The notes beneath the pieces are model-generated. The model was not told where the DNA came from, made no database searches, and saw only the letters and a list, made by a program, of their open reading frames with translations. A DNA stretch of 64,000 bases from JBASEY01 sp964404285. Its GTDB lineage: Bacteria; CSSED10-310. Shown here one piece after another: positions 44,286 through 52,984 of the stretch; the stretch's first letter is position 1; each line of letters begins with the position of its first letter. The translations under genes and the position numbers were made by a program. The stretch spans positions 1 to 64,000 of the forward strand of contig CAYOJK010000003.1 in the NCBI GenBank assembly GCA_964404285.1, written 5' to 3'.

Positions 44286-44306
44286 GGTGATTTATTCCAA
44301 ATCACC
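44286..44306. promoter_or_regulatory. Inverted repeat upstream of the DUF4388-DnaJ gene
   Basis: GGTGATTT and AAATCACC form a perfect 8-base-pair inverted repeat with a 5-base loop, 23 bases before the ATG. No T-run follows, so it may be an operator or leader structure. A TATAAT at 44260-44265 lies just upstream, but no good -35 goes with it. Confidence 0.35.
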
Positions 44307-44329
44307 GTGCTTGAAAAATCGAGGATATT

Positions 44330-46207
44330 ATGAGTCAAAAAGGAAATTTGACTAAAATACACTTTGATGCCCTTCTTCAATGGCTGGCAGGACAGAAAAA
44401 AACAGGAACACTACGTGTTACCAGCTTTGGAAAATCAAAACGAATTCTTTTTGAAAATGGAAATATTATCTCTGCTTATTCAGAATTTTCAGAAGATAGT
44501 TTTCGTTCGGTTATAAAAAGAATGGTTTTGCTCCCACCAAATCAACAGGCGGAACTTGAACTGGAGCTAGGCGCAAATGATGAGGAATTTGCCCGAAAAG
44601 TTATTGAAAAGGGGTATGTGACCGAGAGGGAGTTTTTAGAGGTATTGAAGCGTCAGAATCAGGATATCATCCTGAGTTTGTTTGAATGGAATACAGGCGA
44701 TTTTGTATTTTTTGAAAATCAGTTGCCTGAAAGAAAACCGATTGCATTGAAAATCCCTATACAAGGCATTATTGAGAGGGGAATTGATCGTGCCCAAAAA
44801 CGTCGGTTGCTTCGTTCAAAAGTCCCGGATGAGGGTTTTTATAAAGTTATCGATAATGATTTCAGACGTGCGATGATTGATAATCCACGAACTCCCGAAA
44901 ATGTGCGTGATTTATTTGAAGCATTGTCTGAACCGCTTTCGATACGAAGCATTATTGATGAAACAGGGTTGACGGAATTTGAAGTCGTGGTGATTCTGGC
45001 CAGATATCTGGATGAAGAAAAATTAGATATCGTTATTCCTGAAAAAGAAAAAATTCCGGAACATATCAGAAAAGTACTCGCAGAAGCAGAAATTCTTCAT
45101 GAAAAGGGAAGATATTGGGAAGCGTGGACTCGAGTTCGAAAAACATTGGTTGACTTGCCGGGAAATACAGAAATTCAAATGCTTTCAAGAGATTATGCAA
45201 GAGTGTTTAAACAGGATTTGCAACAGGCTATCATGTCGGTGGATAGAGTTCCGGTCGTGAAGAAAAAGGTTGATGAAGCTTTGTTTGCTCGATTTCCAAA
45301 AGAGACTGCTCTTGGATTTGTGATTTCTCGCATCGACGGTAAATCAACTATTAAAACCTTGAGTCAATTGCTGAATATTAACGTCGATAAATTGATGCTG
45401 ACACTGTACCTCCTTATAAAATCCGGGATAGTCACGCTTGAAGAAGCAAAAAGTCGCTTACCTGAAGAAATAGCTAATCGTCGTCAATTCGTTAGAAAAA
45501 TTTGGGAGCGGATGCAGAATCAAAACTATTATGAAATTTTAGGAATTAAACGTGATGCGACCTTTGGAGATATAAAGACTGTCTATTTCGAAATGGCCAA
45601 GCAATTTCATCCAGATCGCAGACCTGAGGATGATCCGGAAGATGTTATAAAGCGTCTGGATGAAATTTTTGTGAAAATAAGGGATGCCTATCATACGCTT
45701 TCTGACCCGGAACGCCGTGAAACTTATGACAGTGGGCTGAGCGAAGGTGAGCAGGCTATCAACCTACAAAAAAGTCGCTCTAAAGCTCTTTTACAATACC
45801 GAGTGGGATTGAAAGCTTTTCAGTCTAGAAACTATCGAATTGCGATGGAGTATATGCGATCGGCTATTGATTTAGATCCCTATGAACCCATGTACTATAT
45901 CAAGATGGCGGAAATATGCACTCGAAATCCCCGTTGGTATAAAGCTGGAGTGTTATCGGCGAGAAAAGCAATTCAATTGGATCCGAATGTTCCAGAACAC
46001 CATGCTATCCTTGGGTTGTTATATAGATTGGAAGGTAACTTGGTCGAAGCCGAAAAAGAATTTTATCTTACGTTGAAATACGATCCTGAAAACCTGACAG
46101 CAAGGCGGGAATTGAGTAGTATGGGCAAACAAATACCGACGTTGGAAGATAAAGAAGATACACAATTCACGCCTATACCTCGAAAAGATAAACCCGATTC
46201 CCCATAA
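44330..46207 (+). CDS. DUF4388-DnaJ-TPR multidomain protein
   Basis: The 625-residue protein is soluble. Residues about 1-120 match DUF4388 (PATAN-like), with DALLQWLAGQKKTGTLRV and ILFENGNIISAYSE. The middle (about 180-350) has two helical winged-helix-like stretches. A J domain lies at about 398-465 with the HPD motif near 427, so it should stimulate a DnaK ATPase. From about 480 to 610 are TPR-like repeats (IAMEYMRSAIDLDPYEPMYY, then IQLDPNVPEHHAILG). The combination suggests a co-chaperone or scaffold in a signalling or gliding-type complex (inference). A strong terminator follows. Confidence 0.88.
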   Translation: MSQKGNLTKIHFDALLQWLAGQKKTGTLRVTSFGKSKRILFENGNIISAYSEFSEDSFRSVIKRMVLLPPNQQAELELELGANDEEFARKVIEKGYVTEREFLEVLKRQNQDIILSLFEWNTGDFVFFENQLPERKPIALKIPIQGIIERGIDRAQKRRLLRSKVPDEGFYKVIDNDFRRAMIDNPRTPENVRDLFEALSEPLSIRSIIDETGLTEFEVVVILARYLDEEKLDIVIPEKEKIPEHIRKVLAEAEILHEKGRYWEAWTRVRKTLVDLPGNTEIQMLSRDYARVFKQDLQQAIMSVDRVPVVKKKVDEALFARFPKETALGFVISRIDGKSTIKTLSQLLNINVDKLMLTLYLLIKSGIVTLEEAKSRLPEEIANRRQFVRKIWERMQNQNYYEILGIKRDATFGDIKTVYFEMAKQFHPDRRPEDDPEDVIKRLDEIFVKIRDAYHTLSDPERRETYDSGLSEGEQAINLQKSRSKALLQYRVGLKAFQSRNYRIAMEYMRSAIDLDPYEPMYYIKMAEICTRNPRWYKAGVLSARKAIQLDPNVPEHHAILGLLYRLEGNLVEAEKEFYLTLKYDPENLTARRELSSMGKQIPTLEDKEDTQFTPIPRKDKPDSP

Positions 46208-46208
46208 A

Positions 46209-46237
46209 AAAACCGGTAACTTTTATTTACCGGTTTT
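46209..46237. terminator. Bidirectional intrinsic terminator
   Basis: AAAACCGGTAA (46209-46219) and TTACCGGTTTT (46227-46237) form an 11-base-pair stem with a 7-base loop, flanked by A-rich and T-rich sequence. It sits between the convergent DUF4388-DnaJ gene and the EF-G-like gene and can serve both. Confidence 0.85.
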
Positions 46238-46263
46238 CCTTTAATCAATTTTAAAAGAGACTA

Positions 46264-48333
46264 CTATTCTGAGGCTTTTTTGGATTGTGCTATCACACCT
46301 TCCGTCAGGTTGGCAGGAAGCTCTTCATAAGATTCAAACGTCATAGAAAACGACCCTCGACCTCCTGTCATCGATCGCAATTCAGGTTCATACATCTGCA
46401 TTTCCGACAGGGGCACCTGAGCTAGTACGACCTGTTTTTTGCCTTCGGAGTCCATCCCAAGAACTCGGCCACGTTTGGAATTCAAATCGCCGATGATATC
46501 ACCCATATTGGCTTCAGGAACTGTGATACGCACTTTCATGATGGGCTCCAACAAAATTGGCTTGGCCTGCGTGAACGCCTGCTTCAATGCCTGGGCGCCC
46601 GCAATTTGAAACGCGATATCCTTTGAGTCGACAGGGTGAGATTTTCCATCGTAAAGTTCCGTTTTAATGTTGGTCACACGGTAACCTGCCAAAATTCCCT
46701 GCTGCATAGTTGTTCGAATACCTTTTTCAACACTGGGAATATATGTGTTCGGAATAACTCCTCCAACAATATGGTCTTCAAACCTCAACCCTTCAAAGGA
46801 TTCTTCACCTGGAGGCAGCGGCATAAGTCTTATGGCAACTTCACCAAACTGGCCTGCGCCTCCGGATTGCTTTTTATGTCGGTAACGAACATCTGCTGTG
46901 CCTTTAACTGTTTCTTTATAGGGAATTCGCGGTTGAGTAACCGTGGCTTGTACACCAAATTTGCGCTTCAATCGGTCATGAGTGACATCGATATGAAGTT
47001 GACCCATACCCGACACGATCAGCTCATTGGTTTCCATATTTCGGTCGTAGCGAAGCGTCGGATCTTCTTCTGCCAAGCGTGTCAAAGCAGACGAAATTTT
47101 CTCTTCATCCGGTTTGGTTGTTGGTGTAAAAGCGTATGAAATCAATGGTGCGGGATAGTGGACCGGCTTGATTTCATGTTTTATATCTGACCCAGCCAGG
47201 GTATCACCCGTTTTAACACTTTTAGCCTTGATGATGACACCAATGTCGCCGGCGGTAATTACTGATGCCTGTTCCTGGCTCTTACCTTGAAGATACCAAA
47301 CACCCGTTATTTTTTCCGTTTCTTTTTTCGAAACATTTACAACTGTTTGATCGGCTTTCAATGTGCCGGAATAAAGCCTAAAAACCGATAATTTGCCGGA
47401 AAATGGGTCGACAACAGTCTTAAAAACCTGTGCGACCAAAGGACCATCAGGTTTACACATTAATTCTGTCGAATCGACTTTTTTCGGGGGGACGTCAAGC
47501 GGGCTAGGAAAAGTATCAATGATGATATCCAGTAAAAATTGTGTTCCTATGTTGGAGTTTGCCGACAAAGGCACTACAGGAAAGAAAAGTCCTTCCAACA
47601 CTGCTTTTTTCAGCGCGGTCCGGATTTCATCTTGAGTCAGTTCTTCACCTTCAAGATACTTTTCCAATAAAGCGTCATCAGCCTCAGCAACTGCCTCGAT
47701 CAGCTCAAGTCGAGCTTCTTCAACCTGATCAGCCATATCCGCTGGAATATCACCTGTTCTGGATTTGCCGGTTGCAGGATCAAATTGAAGACCTCGATTT
47801 TCTAGAAGATCGACAATGCCTTTGAAGTCAGCCTCTTTTCCAATTGGAAGCGCAATTGGAATGGCTTTCGAACTTAACTCCCGAATCGTATTTAAAGCGG
47901 TTTCAAAAGACGTATTTTCTTTGTCGAGTTTATTGATAATAAAACAGCGTGAACGTGGAAGAATGTCTTCAGCTTCCCATAAACGCTCCAAATTAAACTC
48001 ATCACCCAGACCACCGCCAGTAACGAAAAAGACACTGTCAACACTTGCCAAAGCAGGGAAGGCATCACAGATAAAATCGCTATATCCCGGCGTGTCAAGA
48101 ATATTGATTTTGTGTTTTTTTACCTGCGTATAACAGAGAGATGAATTAATCGAGATTTTCCGATTGATTTCATCGTCATCGTAATCCGTCACCGTATTCC
48201 CTTCATCAACTTTCAAGTGGCGTTTGATAGCGCCCGAAGTAAATAAAATCGAAGAGACTACCGATGTCTTACCAACGTCTCCATGACCGGCAAATGCAAT
48301 GTTACGAATCATCGAACTTTCAAATTGGCTCAT
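46264..48333 (-). CDS. Elongation factor G-like protein (EF-G2 type)
   Basis: The 689-residue protein has the full EF-G domain order. The G1 loop GHGDVGKT is at 16-23, switch II reads DTPGYSDF instead of the usual DTPGHVDF, and NKLDKE is the base-recognition motif near 135. The usual second switch region is replaced by VTGGGLGDEF. Those changes mark the EF-G-like paralogue family rather than the main translocase, and a separate fusA is expected elsewhere. Its precise role is not known. Confidence 0.88.
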   Translation of the reverse strand: MSQFESSMIRNIAFAGHGDVGKTSVVSSILFTSGAIKRHLKVDEGNTVTDYDDDEINRKISINSSLCYTQVKKHKINILDTPGYSDFICDAFPALASVDSVFFVTGGGLGDEFNLERLWEAEDILPRSRCFIINKLDKENTSFETALNTIRELSSKAIPIALPIGKEADFKGIVDLLENRGLQFDPATGKSRTGDIPADMADQVEEARLELIEAVAEADDALLEKYLEGEELTQDEIRTALKKAVLEGLFFPVVPLSANSNIGTQFLLDIIIDTFPSPLDVPPKKVDSTELMCKPDGPLVAQVFKTVVDPFSGKLSVFRLYSGTLKADQTVVNVSKKETEKITGVWYLQGKSQEQASVITAGDIGVIIKAKSVKTGDTLAGSDIKHEIKPVHYPAPLISYAFTPTTKPDEEKISSALTRLAEEDPTLRYDRNMETNELIVSGMGQLHIDVTHDRLKRKFGVQATVTQPRIPYKETVKGTADVRYRHKKQSGGAGQFGEVAIRLMPLPPGEESFEGLRFEDHIVGGVIPNTYIPSVEKGIRTTMQQGILAGYRVTNIKTELYDGKSHPVDSKDIAFQIAGAQALKQAFTQAKPILLEPIMKVRITVPEANMGDIIGDLNSKRGRVLGMDSEGKKQVVLAQVPLSEMQMYEPELRSMTGGRGSFSMTFESYEELPANLTEGVIAQSKKASE

Positions 48334-48595
48334 ATTCCCCTCTTTCTATAAATGAAATGGCCTGGGTTTCGATTTCCAGTTAAAATGATGGAATACGTGA
48401 ATCACAAATAAATCAAAACGTCAAGGCTGCCGGTATCGATTATTCCGGCAAACCGCAAGGATAAAGAAAGGAGTTCCTTACGTCAAGACACAAATTATCT
48501 TTATATCTATTTATAACTCTCAAACTTGACCTTGAAGGTATGATTAAAAATGGCTATTCTCATCCGAAGCGCCATGCGTTTATAAAGGTTGCCTT

Positions 48596-49060
48596 ATGTT
48601 AGCAGTTATACAAAGAGTATCGAAAGCGAAAGTAAAAATTCAGTCTGAAACTTATAGTGAGATTGGGTGTGGGCTTCTTGTCTTGCTTGGCGTGGAGCGT
48701 GGAGATACGGAAAAAGATGTTGAATATCTGGTAAAGAAAAGCGTCGAATGCCGTATATTTAATGATCATAATGACAAAATGAATCTTTCATTGATGGATA
48801 TAAACGGGAGCTTGTTAGTAGTGTCTCAGTTTACACTGCCTGCCGACATTAGGAAGGGAAGAAGGCCAAGTTTTAACCGGTCTGCTGATCCGGAAACAGG
48901 GGAGAAGCTTTATCAGGCATTTATCACTGCTGCTAGGGCTTACGGGGTAGATGTCAAAACGGGTGTTTTCGGAGCGATGATGGAAATTATGTTGATCAAT
49001 GATGGCCCGGTTACCATCATTGCCGATTCGAAAGAAGCAGTGCGAAACACGAAAGACTGA
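48596..49060 (+). CDS. dtd: D-aminoacyl-tRNA deacylase
   Basis: Dtd removes D-amino acids and glycine from mischarged tRNA. The two signature motifs are visible: SQFTL at residues 77-81 and NDGPVT near 140, the latter carrying the Gly-Pro cis bond. Length of 154 residues is slightly above the usual 145-150. It starts a plus-strand run of genes after a 262-base divergent intergenic region in which I see no clear promoter. Confidence 0.95.
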   Translation: MLAVIQRVSKAKVKIQSETYSEIGCGLLVLLGVERGDTEKDVEYLVKKSVECRIFNDHNDKMNLSLMDINGSLLVVSQFTLPADIRKGRRPSFNRSADPETGEKLYQAFITAARAYGVDVKTGVFGAMMEIMLINDGPVTIIADSKEAVRNTKD

Positions 49061-49093
49061 TTTTAAAAGAGTTCCGTCACGGAGGGTTATCGT

Positions 49094-50203
49094 ATGGTTT
49101 CAAAAGTGTTTTTCTTGAGCGCTAGAGCAAAATTGCACTCCTCGCCGATAGAACGTTTTGAAAAACTGCTAAATAAAATTGGTTTGGGCGTTTTTAAAGA
49201 AAACATGTCTGTTGCGGTAAAGATACATTTCGGCGAAAAAGGCTCGACGGGATTTGTGCATCCAACGTATGTCAGATCACTGATCGATCATTTGAAAAAT
49301 CGTAAATGTTTGCCGTTCTTGACGGATACAAATACGCTTTATAAAGGACAGCGATCACAAGGTATCACCCATTACGAACTCGCCATACAAAATGGCTTTT
49401 CTTTTGCTGTCGTCAATGCGCCAATCTTTATCGCCGACGGGATTAAATCAACTTCTGTCGCCGAGTTGTCAGCAGGACCGAACCACTTTAAAACGGTTAA
49501 AATCGGTAAAACAATAGTTGAAGCGGATGCATTGATTTCTGTGAATCATTTTAAAGGTCACCGTTTGACTGGTTTTGGTGGAGCGATAAAGAATCTATCT
49601 ATGGGGTGTAGTTCCAGAGCAACTAAACAACGTATGCATGCCGATATGAAGCCGGCCCTGGTCAGTGAGCAAAAATGCGTTGGTTGCGGGAGATGTGTCG
49701 CAATTTGTCCGGTAGATGCTATTGAACTCCGAGATGGAATTGCGTATTTCGACCAGGACAAATGTGTCGGCTGTGCTGAATGTCTGTCAATTTGCCCGGA
49801 ATTTGCAATCAAAATTCTTTGGGAAGGGTCGCATACAAGCGTACAAGAAAAAATGGCCGAAGTTGCGCTTGCAGTTGTTAGACATTTTAAAACGAAGGTG
49901 TTGCATTTGAATTTTTTGCTGAATATTACACCGGATTGTGACTGCGTCAAATGGACGGATACTCCTGTTGTACAAAATATTGGTATCCTGGCCTCGACTG
50001 ATCCTGTTGCAATCGACCAGGCTAGTCTGGACTTGATAAAAATAGTTCCTGGACTTCCCAATAGTCGCCTTCCTGATACAAACTCAACAGGAAAAGAAAA
50101 ATTTTCTCTGATTCATACCGATGTCGATCCGGAAGTTCAGCTTCGATATGGTGAGTCGATCGGGCTGGGATCTCGTCAGTACGAATTGATTCCTATCAAC
50201 TGA
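49094..50203 (+). CDS. DUF362-domain protein with two 4Fe-4S clusters
   Basis: Residues about 1-185 belong to DUF362 (AVKIHFGEKGSTGFVHP, then VNHFKGHRLTGFGGAIKNLSMG). A ferredoxin domain follows with CVGCGRCVAICP near 195 and CVGCAECLSICP near 223, enough for two 4Fe-4S clusters. The C-terminal part (ASTDPVAIDQASLDLI) is again typical of DUF362. These proteins are common in anaerobes; the electron partner is unknown. Confidence 0.9.
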   Translation: MVSKVFFLSARAKLHSSPIERFEKLLNKIGLGVFKENMSVAVKIHFGEKGSTGFVHPTYVRSLIDHLKNRKCLPFLTDTNTLYKGQRSQGITHYELAIQNGFSFAVVNAPIFIADGIKSTSVAELSAGPNHFKTVKIGKTIVEADALISVNHFKGHRLTGFGGAIKNLSMGCSSRATKQRMHADMKPALVSEQKCVGCGRCVAICPVDAIELRDGIAYFDQDKCVGCAECLSICPEFAIKILWEGSHTSVQEKMAEVALAVVRHFKTKVLHLNFLLNITPDCDCVKWTDTPVVQNIGILASTDPVAIDQASLDLIKIVPGLPNSRLPDTNSTGKEKFSLIHTDVDPEVQLRYGESIGLGSRQYELIPIN

Positions 50204-50212
50204 TTGTCCGTT

Positions 50213-51628
50213 ATGACTCAACGTTATGCTCAAAAAATTTACAGCGTTTCAGCATTGACAACTGAAATCAAACAACTATTGGAAGATAGATTTCAGTCTA
50301 TTTGGGTTGAAGGCGAAATATCGAACTTTGTGCATCATCGATCAGGACACATGTATTTTTCGCTAAAAGATGCTAATTCGACATTGCGCTGTGTGATGTT
50401 TAGAAGCGCAAATCAAAACGTGAAATTCCAGCCGGAAAACGGTCTTAGTGTAAGAGTTTATGGCTCGCTGTCGGTGTACCCTCCGCAAGGATCGTACCAG
50501 TTGAATGTGTCTAAAATGGATTCAAGTGGCCTTGGCGATCTGCATCTGGCTTTTGAACGGCTGAAGCAAAAGCTGATGAAAGAAGGCTTATTTGATACAA
50601 AGTGGAAAAAACCGATACCTGATTTTCCTAAACGAATTGGCGTTGTCACCTCGCCAACCGGCGCCGCCATATCTGATATTGTCAATGTTATTAGCAGGCG
50701 CTATCCCATCGTTGACCTTGTTTTATGTCCGGCGGCTGTTCAAGGGAATACGGCTTCCCGGGAAATTGTCAGAGCTATTCGCACGTTTCAAGCGTTGCCC
50801 TCGCAGGAAAAACCCGATGTGTTAATTGTGGGAAGAGGAGGCGGATCAATTGAGGATTTATGGCCGTTTAATGAAGAAATTGTCGCTAGAGCGGTCTTTG
50901 CCTGTGATATACCGATAATATCAGCGGTCGGCCATGAAATTGATTTTACAATATGTGACTTTGTCGCTGATCATAGAGCTCCTACGCCATCAGCGGCAGC
51001 AGAGTATGCGGTTCCCGATATGGTTGAAATACGACGACATCTCAATGAATTGCAAAATCGGTTGAAACGTGCGGTTATCAATACGTTGGAATTGAAACGT
51101 CTTTATGTTGTTGAGAAAAGCAAGCATAGCGTATTCAAACCGATGGATTTTGTGCGCGAGAAGCAGTTGACGTTGGATCGAGTTCAGGACAATTTGATGG
51201 CAACGGCTAAGCGCCAACTATATGAATACCGTTCGAAACTGTCACAGATACATGCTCAGTATTTGGTTTTTCGTCCGGAGAAAATAATTATGGAGTATGT
51301 TGCCGAGCTGGCCGTGTTCGAGAATCGATTTGTGACGTTGTGGAAAGCCTACAGACAGGACAAAATGGTGTCGTTAGAACAACTTCTGTTTCGATTAAGT
51401 CGCTTCAACCTGAAGGGTTTTCATCATATGATCGACAAAATGACCTCGGCCTTGAAAGGTCATAATCCAAAGCTCATTCTGGAAAAAGGATATGCGATTT
51501 GCTCATTACCGGATAATACAATAGTGAGTTCGATTCATTCGGTTCAGACAGGTGAGCGAGTGAATGTGGCGTTATATGATGGTCACATGGAGTGTGAAAT
51601 ACAGGAAATCAAAGAGGAGAGAAAATGA
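50213..51628 (+). CDS. xseA: Exodeoxyribonuclease VII large subunit
   Basis: XseA with XseB degrades single-stranded DNA. The N-terminal OB fold (SIWVEGEISNFVHHRSGHMY) is followed by GVVTSPTGAAISDI and GRGGGSIEDLWPFN, the core catalytic region, then long coiled helices and a C-terminal DGHMECEI segment. The open frame reaches a TTG at 50204, but the ATG at 50213 fits the family. It overlaps xseB by four bases. Confidence 0.95.
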   Translation: MTQRYAQKIYSVSALTTEIKQLLEDRFQSIWVEGEISNFVHHRSGHMYFSLKDANSTLRCVMFRSANQNVKFQPENGLSVRVYGSLSVYPPQGSYQLNVSKMDSSGLGDLHLAFERLKQKLMKEGLFDTKWKKPIPDFPKRIGVVTSPTGAAISDIVNVISRRYPIVDLVLCPAAVQGNTASREIVRAIRTFQALPSQEKPDVLIVGRGGGSIEDLWPFNEEIVARAVFACDIPIISAVGHEIDFTICDFVADHRAPTPSAAAEYAVPDMVEIRRHLNELQNRLKRAVINTLELKRLYVVEKSKHSVFKPMDFVREKQLTLDRVQDNLMATAKRQLYEYRSKLSQIHAQYLVFRPEKIIMEYVAELAVFENRFVTLWKAYRQDKMVSLEQLLFRLSRFNLKGFHHMIDKMTSALKGHNPKLILEKGYAICSLPDNTIVSSIHSVQTGERVNVALYDGHMECEIQEIKEERK

Positions 51629-51924
51629 ACCAGGCACATAAAAAGGAATGGAAACCGGTGAATGATATGTCTTTTGAAGAGAGTTATTCAGAACTTCAAG
51701 AGCTGGTGGAAAAATTTGAAAAGGGGCAAATGCCGTTAGTGGAATCAGTGGATTATTTTGAGCGGGGAATGGAGTTGTTAAAGCGATGTAACCAGCAATT
51801 GAATGAAGCTGAATCCCGTGTCGAAAAATTACTTCGGCGCATAGATCCGGAAGAAATAAATGCTGCTGATGATAAGTTGTCTAAGGATACGTATGAGATC
51901 AAGGACGATGATGTGCCTTTTTAA
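51625..51924 (+). CDS. xseB: Exodeoxyribonuclease VII small subunit
   Basis: The core SFEESYSELQELVEKFE followed by LVESVDYFERGMELLKRCNQQL is the standard XseB helical hairpin. Fourteen residues precede the core and an acidic tail follows, giving 99 residues, a little longer than usual. It is coupled to xseA. Confidence 0.94.
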   Translation: MNQAHKKEWKPVNDMSFEESYSELQELVEKFEKGQMPLVESVDYFERGMELLKRCNQQLNEAESRVEKLLRRIDPEEINAADDKLSKDTYEIKDDDVPF

Positions 51925-52893
51925 GTGAAACGCGCGACCATTATGCAATTAAAAACAAGGTGTGTCTGGAAGCGAATACAACCATTCTTACGATATGGTA
52001 TTCCTGCCGTTTTTTTATATTTCATCGGCAGACAGGTTGCCAAAGACTGGGATGAAATTGTTAAAAGTTTTAATTCAGGCGCAGCTTGGTGGGCGCTGCC
52101 GGCCTTTGTGTTTTTTTTTCTAGGTGTCGCTTCGATTGCCTGGAATTGGAAAGCGCTGTTAGAGATACTGGGGGCACGATATTCTTTTACTGAAAGTTTC
52201 AGAAGTTTTTATTATTCAATGCTTTTAAAATACATTCCTGGAAAGATATGGGGTGTGACAGGTCGTGTTGTTCTGGCAAAACAAGATGGAGTGCCGGAAG
52301 GCACAAATATTCTTAGCATTATTTTGGAATCATTATTTCTGATGACATCGTCCTCTGTTGTGGGGTTATTGGCGCTGAGCCGGCTCTATTCAATGACAGT
52401 TGAAATACGGATTTTGCTACTGGCTTCTCCGTTTATCTTAATCTTTTTACATCCAAAGATGATTCATTGGGCGGTCAAAATTCTTTCACGTCGATTTCCT
52501 GACTATGTAATATCGCTGGATAGTGTTCCCAAATTTAGTTTGATTTTAAAACTTCTGGCACAATATAGCCTTGTTTGGGTCTTTCACGGTCTTGGTTTTT
52601 GGTTTTTGCTAAAGATGTTGGATCCCCTTGGGAAAGACTATATTTTTCTTTGTATGGGTGGAAACAGCTTGGCATGGCTAGGCGGATTTTTAGCAGTATT
52701 TACGCCTGCGGGTCTAGGAGTGCGGGAGATTTTATTGACGAGGCTCAGCGCTGGAATTGTCAAAGCCGGGCCTGCAGCGGCTGCGGCTATTTTATCCAGG
52801 GTCATCATTATCTTTTGTGAGCTGCTTGGGTCGGTGATTCTATTTTTTATAAGACCTCATCAAGACAAGCATGCCTTTCGTGAGCAGACTTGA
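51925..52893 (+). CDS. UPF0104/LPG-synthase-type flippase-like membrane protein
   Basis: The 322-residue protein has about eight helices. LLKYIPGKIWGVTGRV near residue 97 and the C-terminal AVFTPAGLGVREILL near 265 are the family signatures. Relatives flip or synthesise lipids, and this is the same membrane domain fused in the protein at 1493-4735, here without a partner domain. The GTG directly follows the xseB stop without a clear ribosome site; an ATG at 51943 is possible. Confidence 0.85.
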   Translation: MKRATIMQLKTRCVWKRIQPFLRYGIPAVFLYFIGRQVAKDWDEIVKSFNSGAAWWALPAFVFFFLGVASIAWNWKALLEILGARYSFTESFRSFYYSMLLKYIPGKIWGVTGRVVLAKQDGVPEGTNILSIILESLFLMTSSSVVGLLALSRLYSMTVEIRILLLASPFILIFLHPKMIHWAVKILSRRFPDYVISLDSVPKFSLILKLLAQYSLVWVFHGLGFWFLLKMLDPLGKDYIFLCMGGNSLAWLGGFLAVFTPAGLGVREILLTRLSAGIVKAGPAAAAAILSRVIIIFCELLGSVILFFIRPHQDKHAFREQT

Positions 52894-52984
52894 CCGAACA
52901 GGGCTTCAATGCTAGTAATAGACAGTATTTCAGTAGCGCCTGTATGATTGTCGAAAGTGATCGTAATTTAAAGGATGGAGGGTT

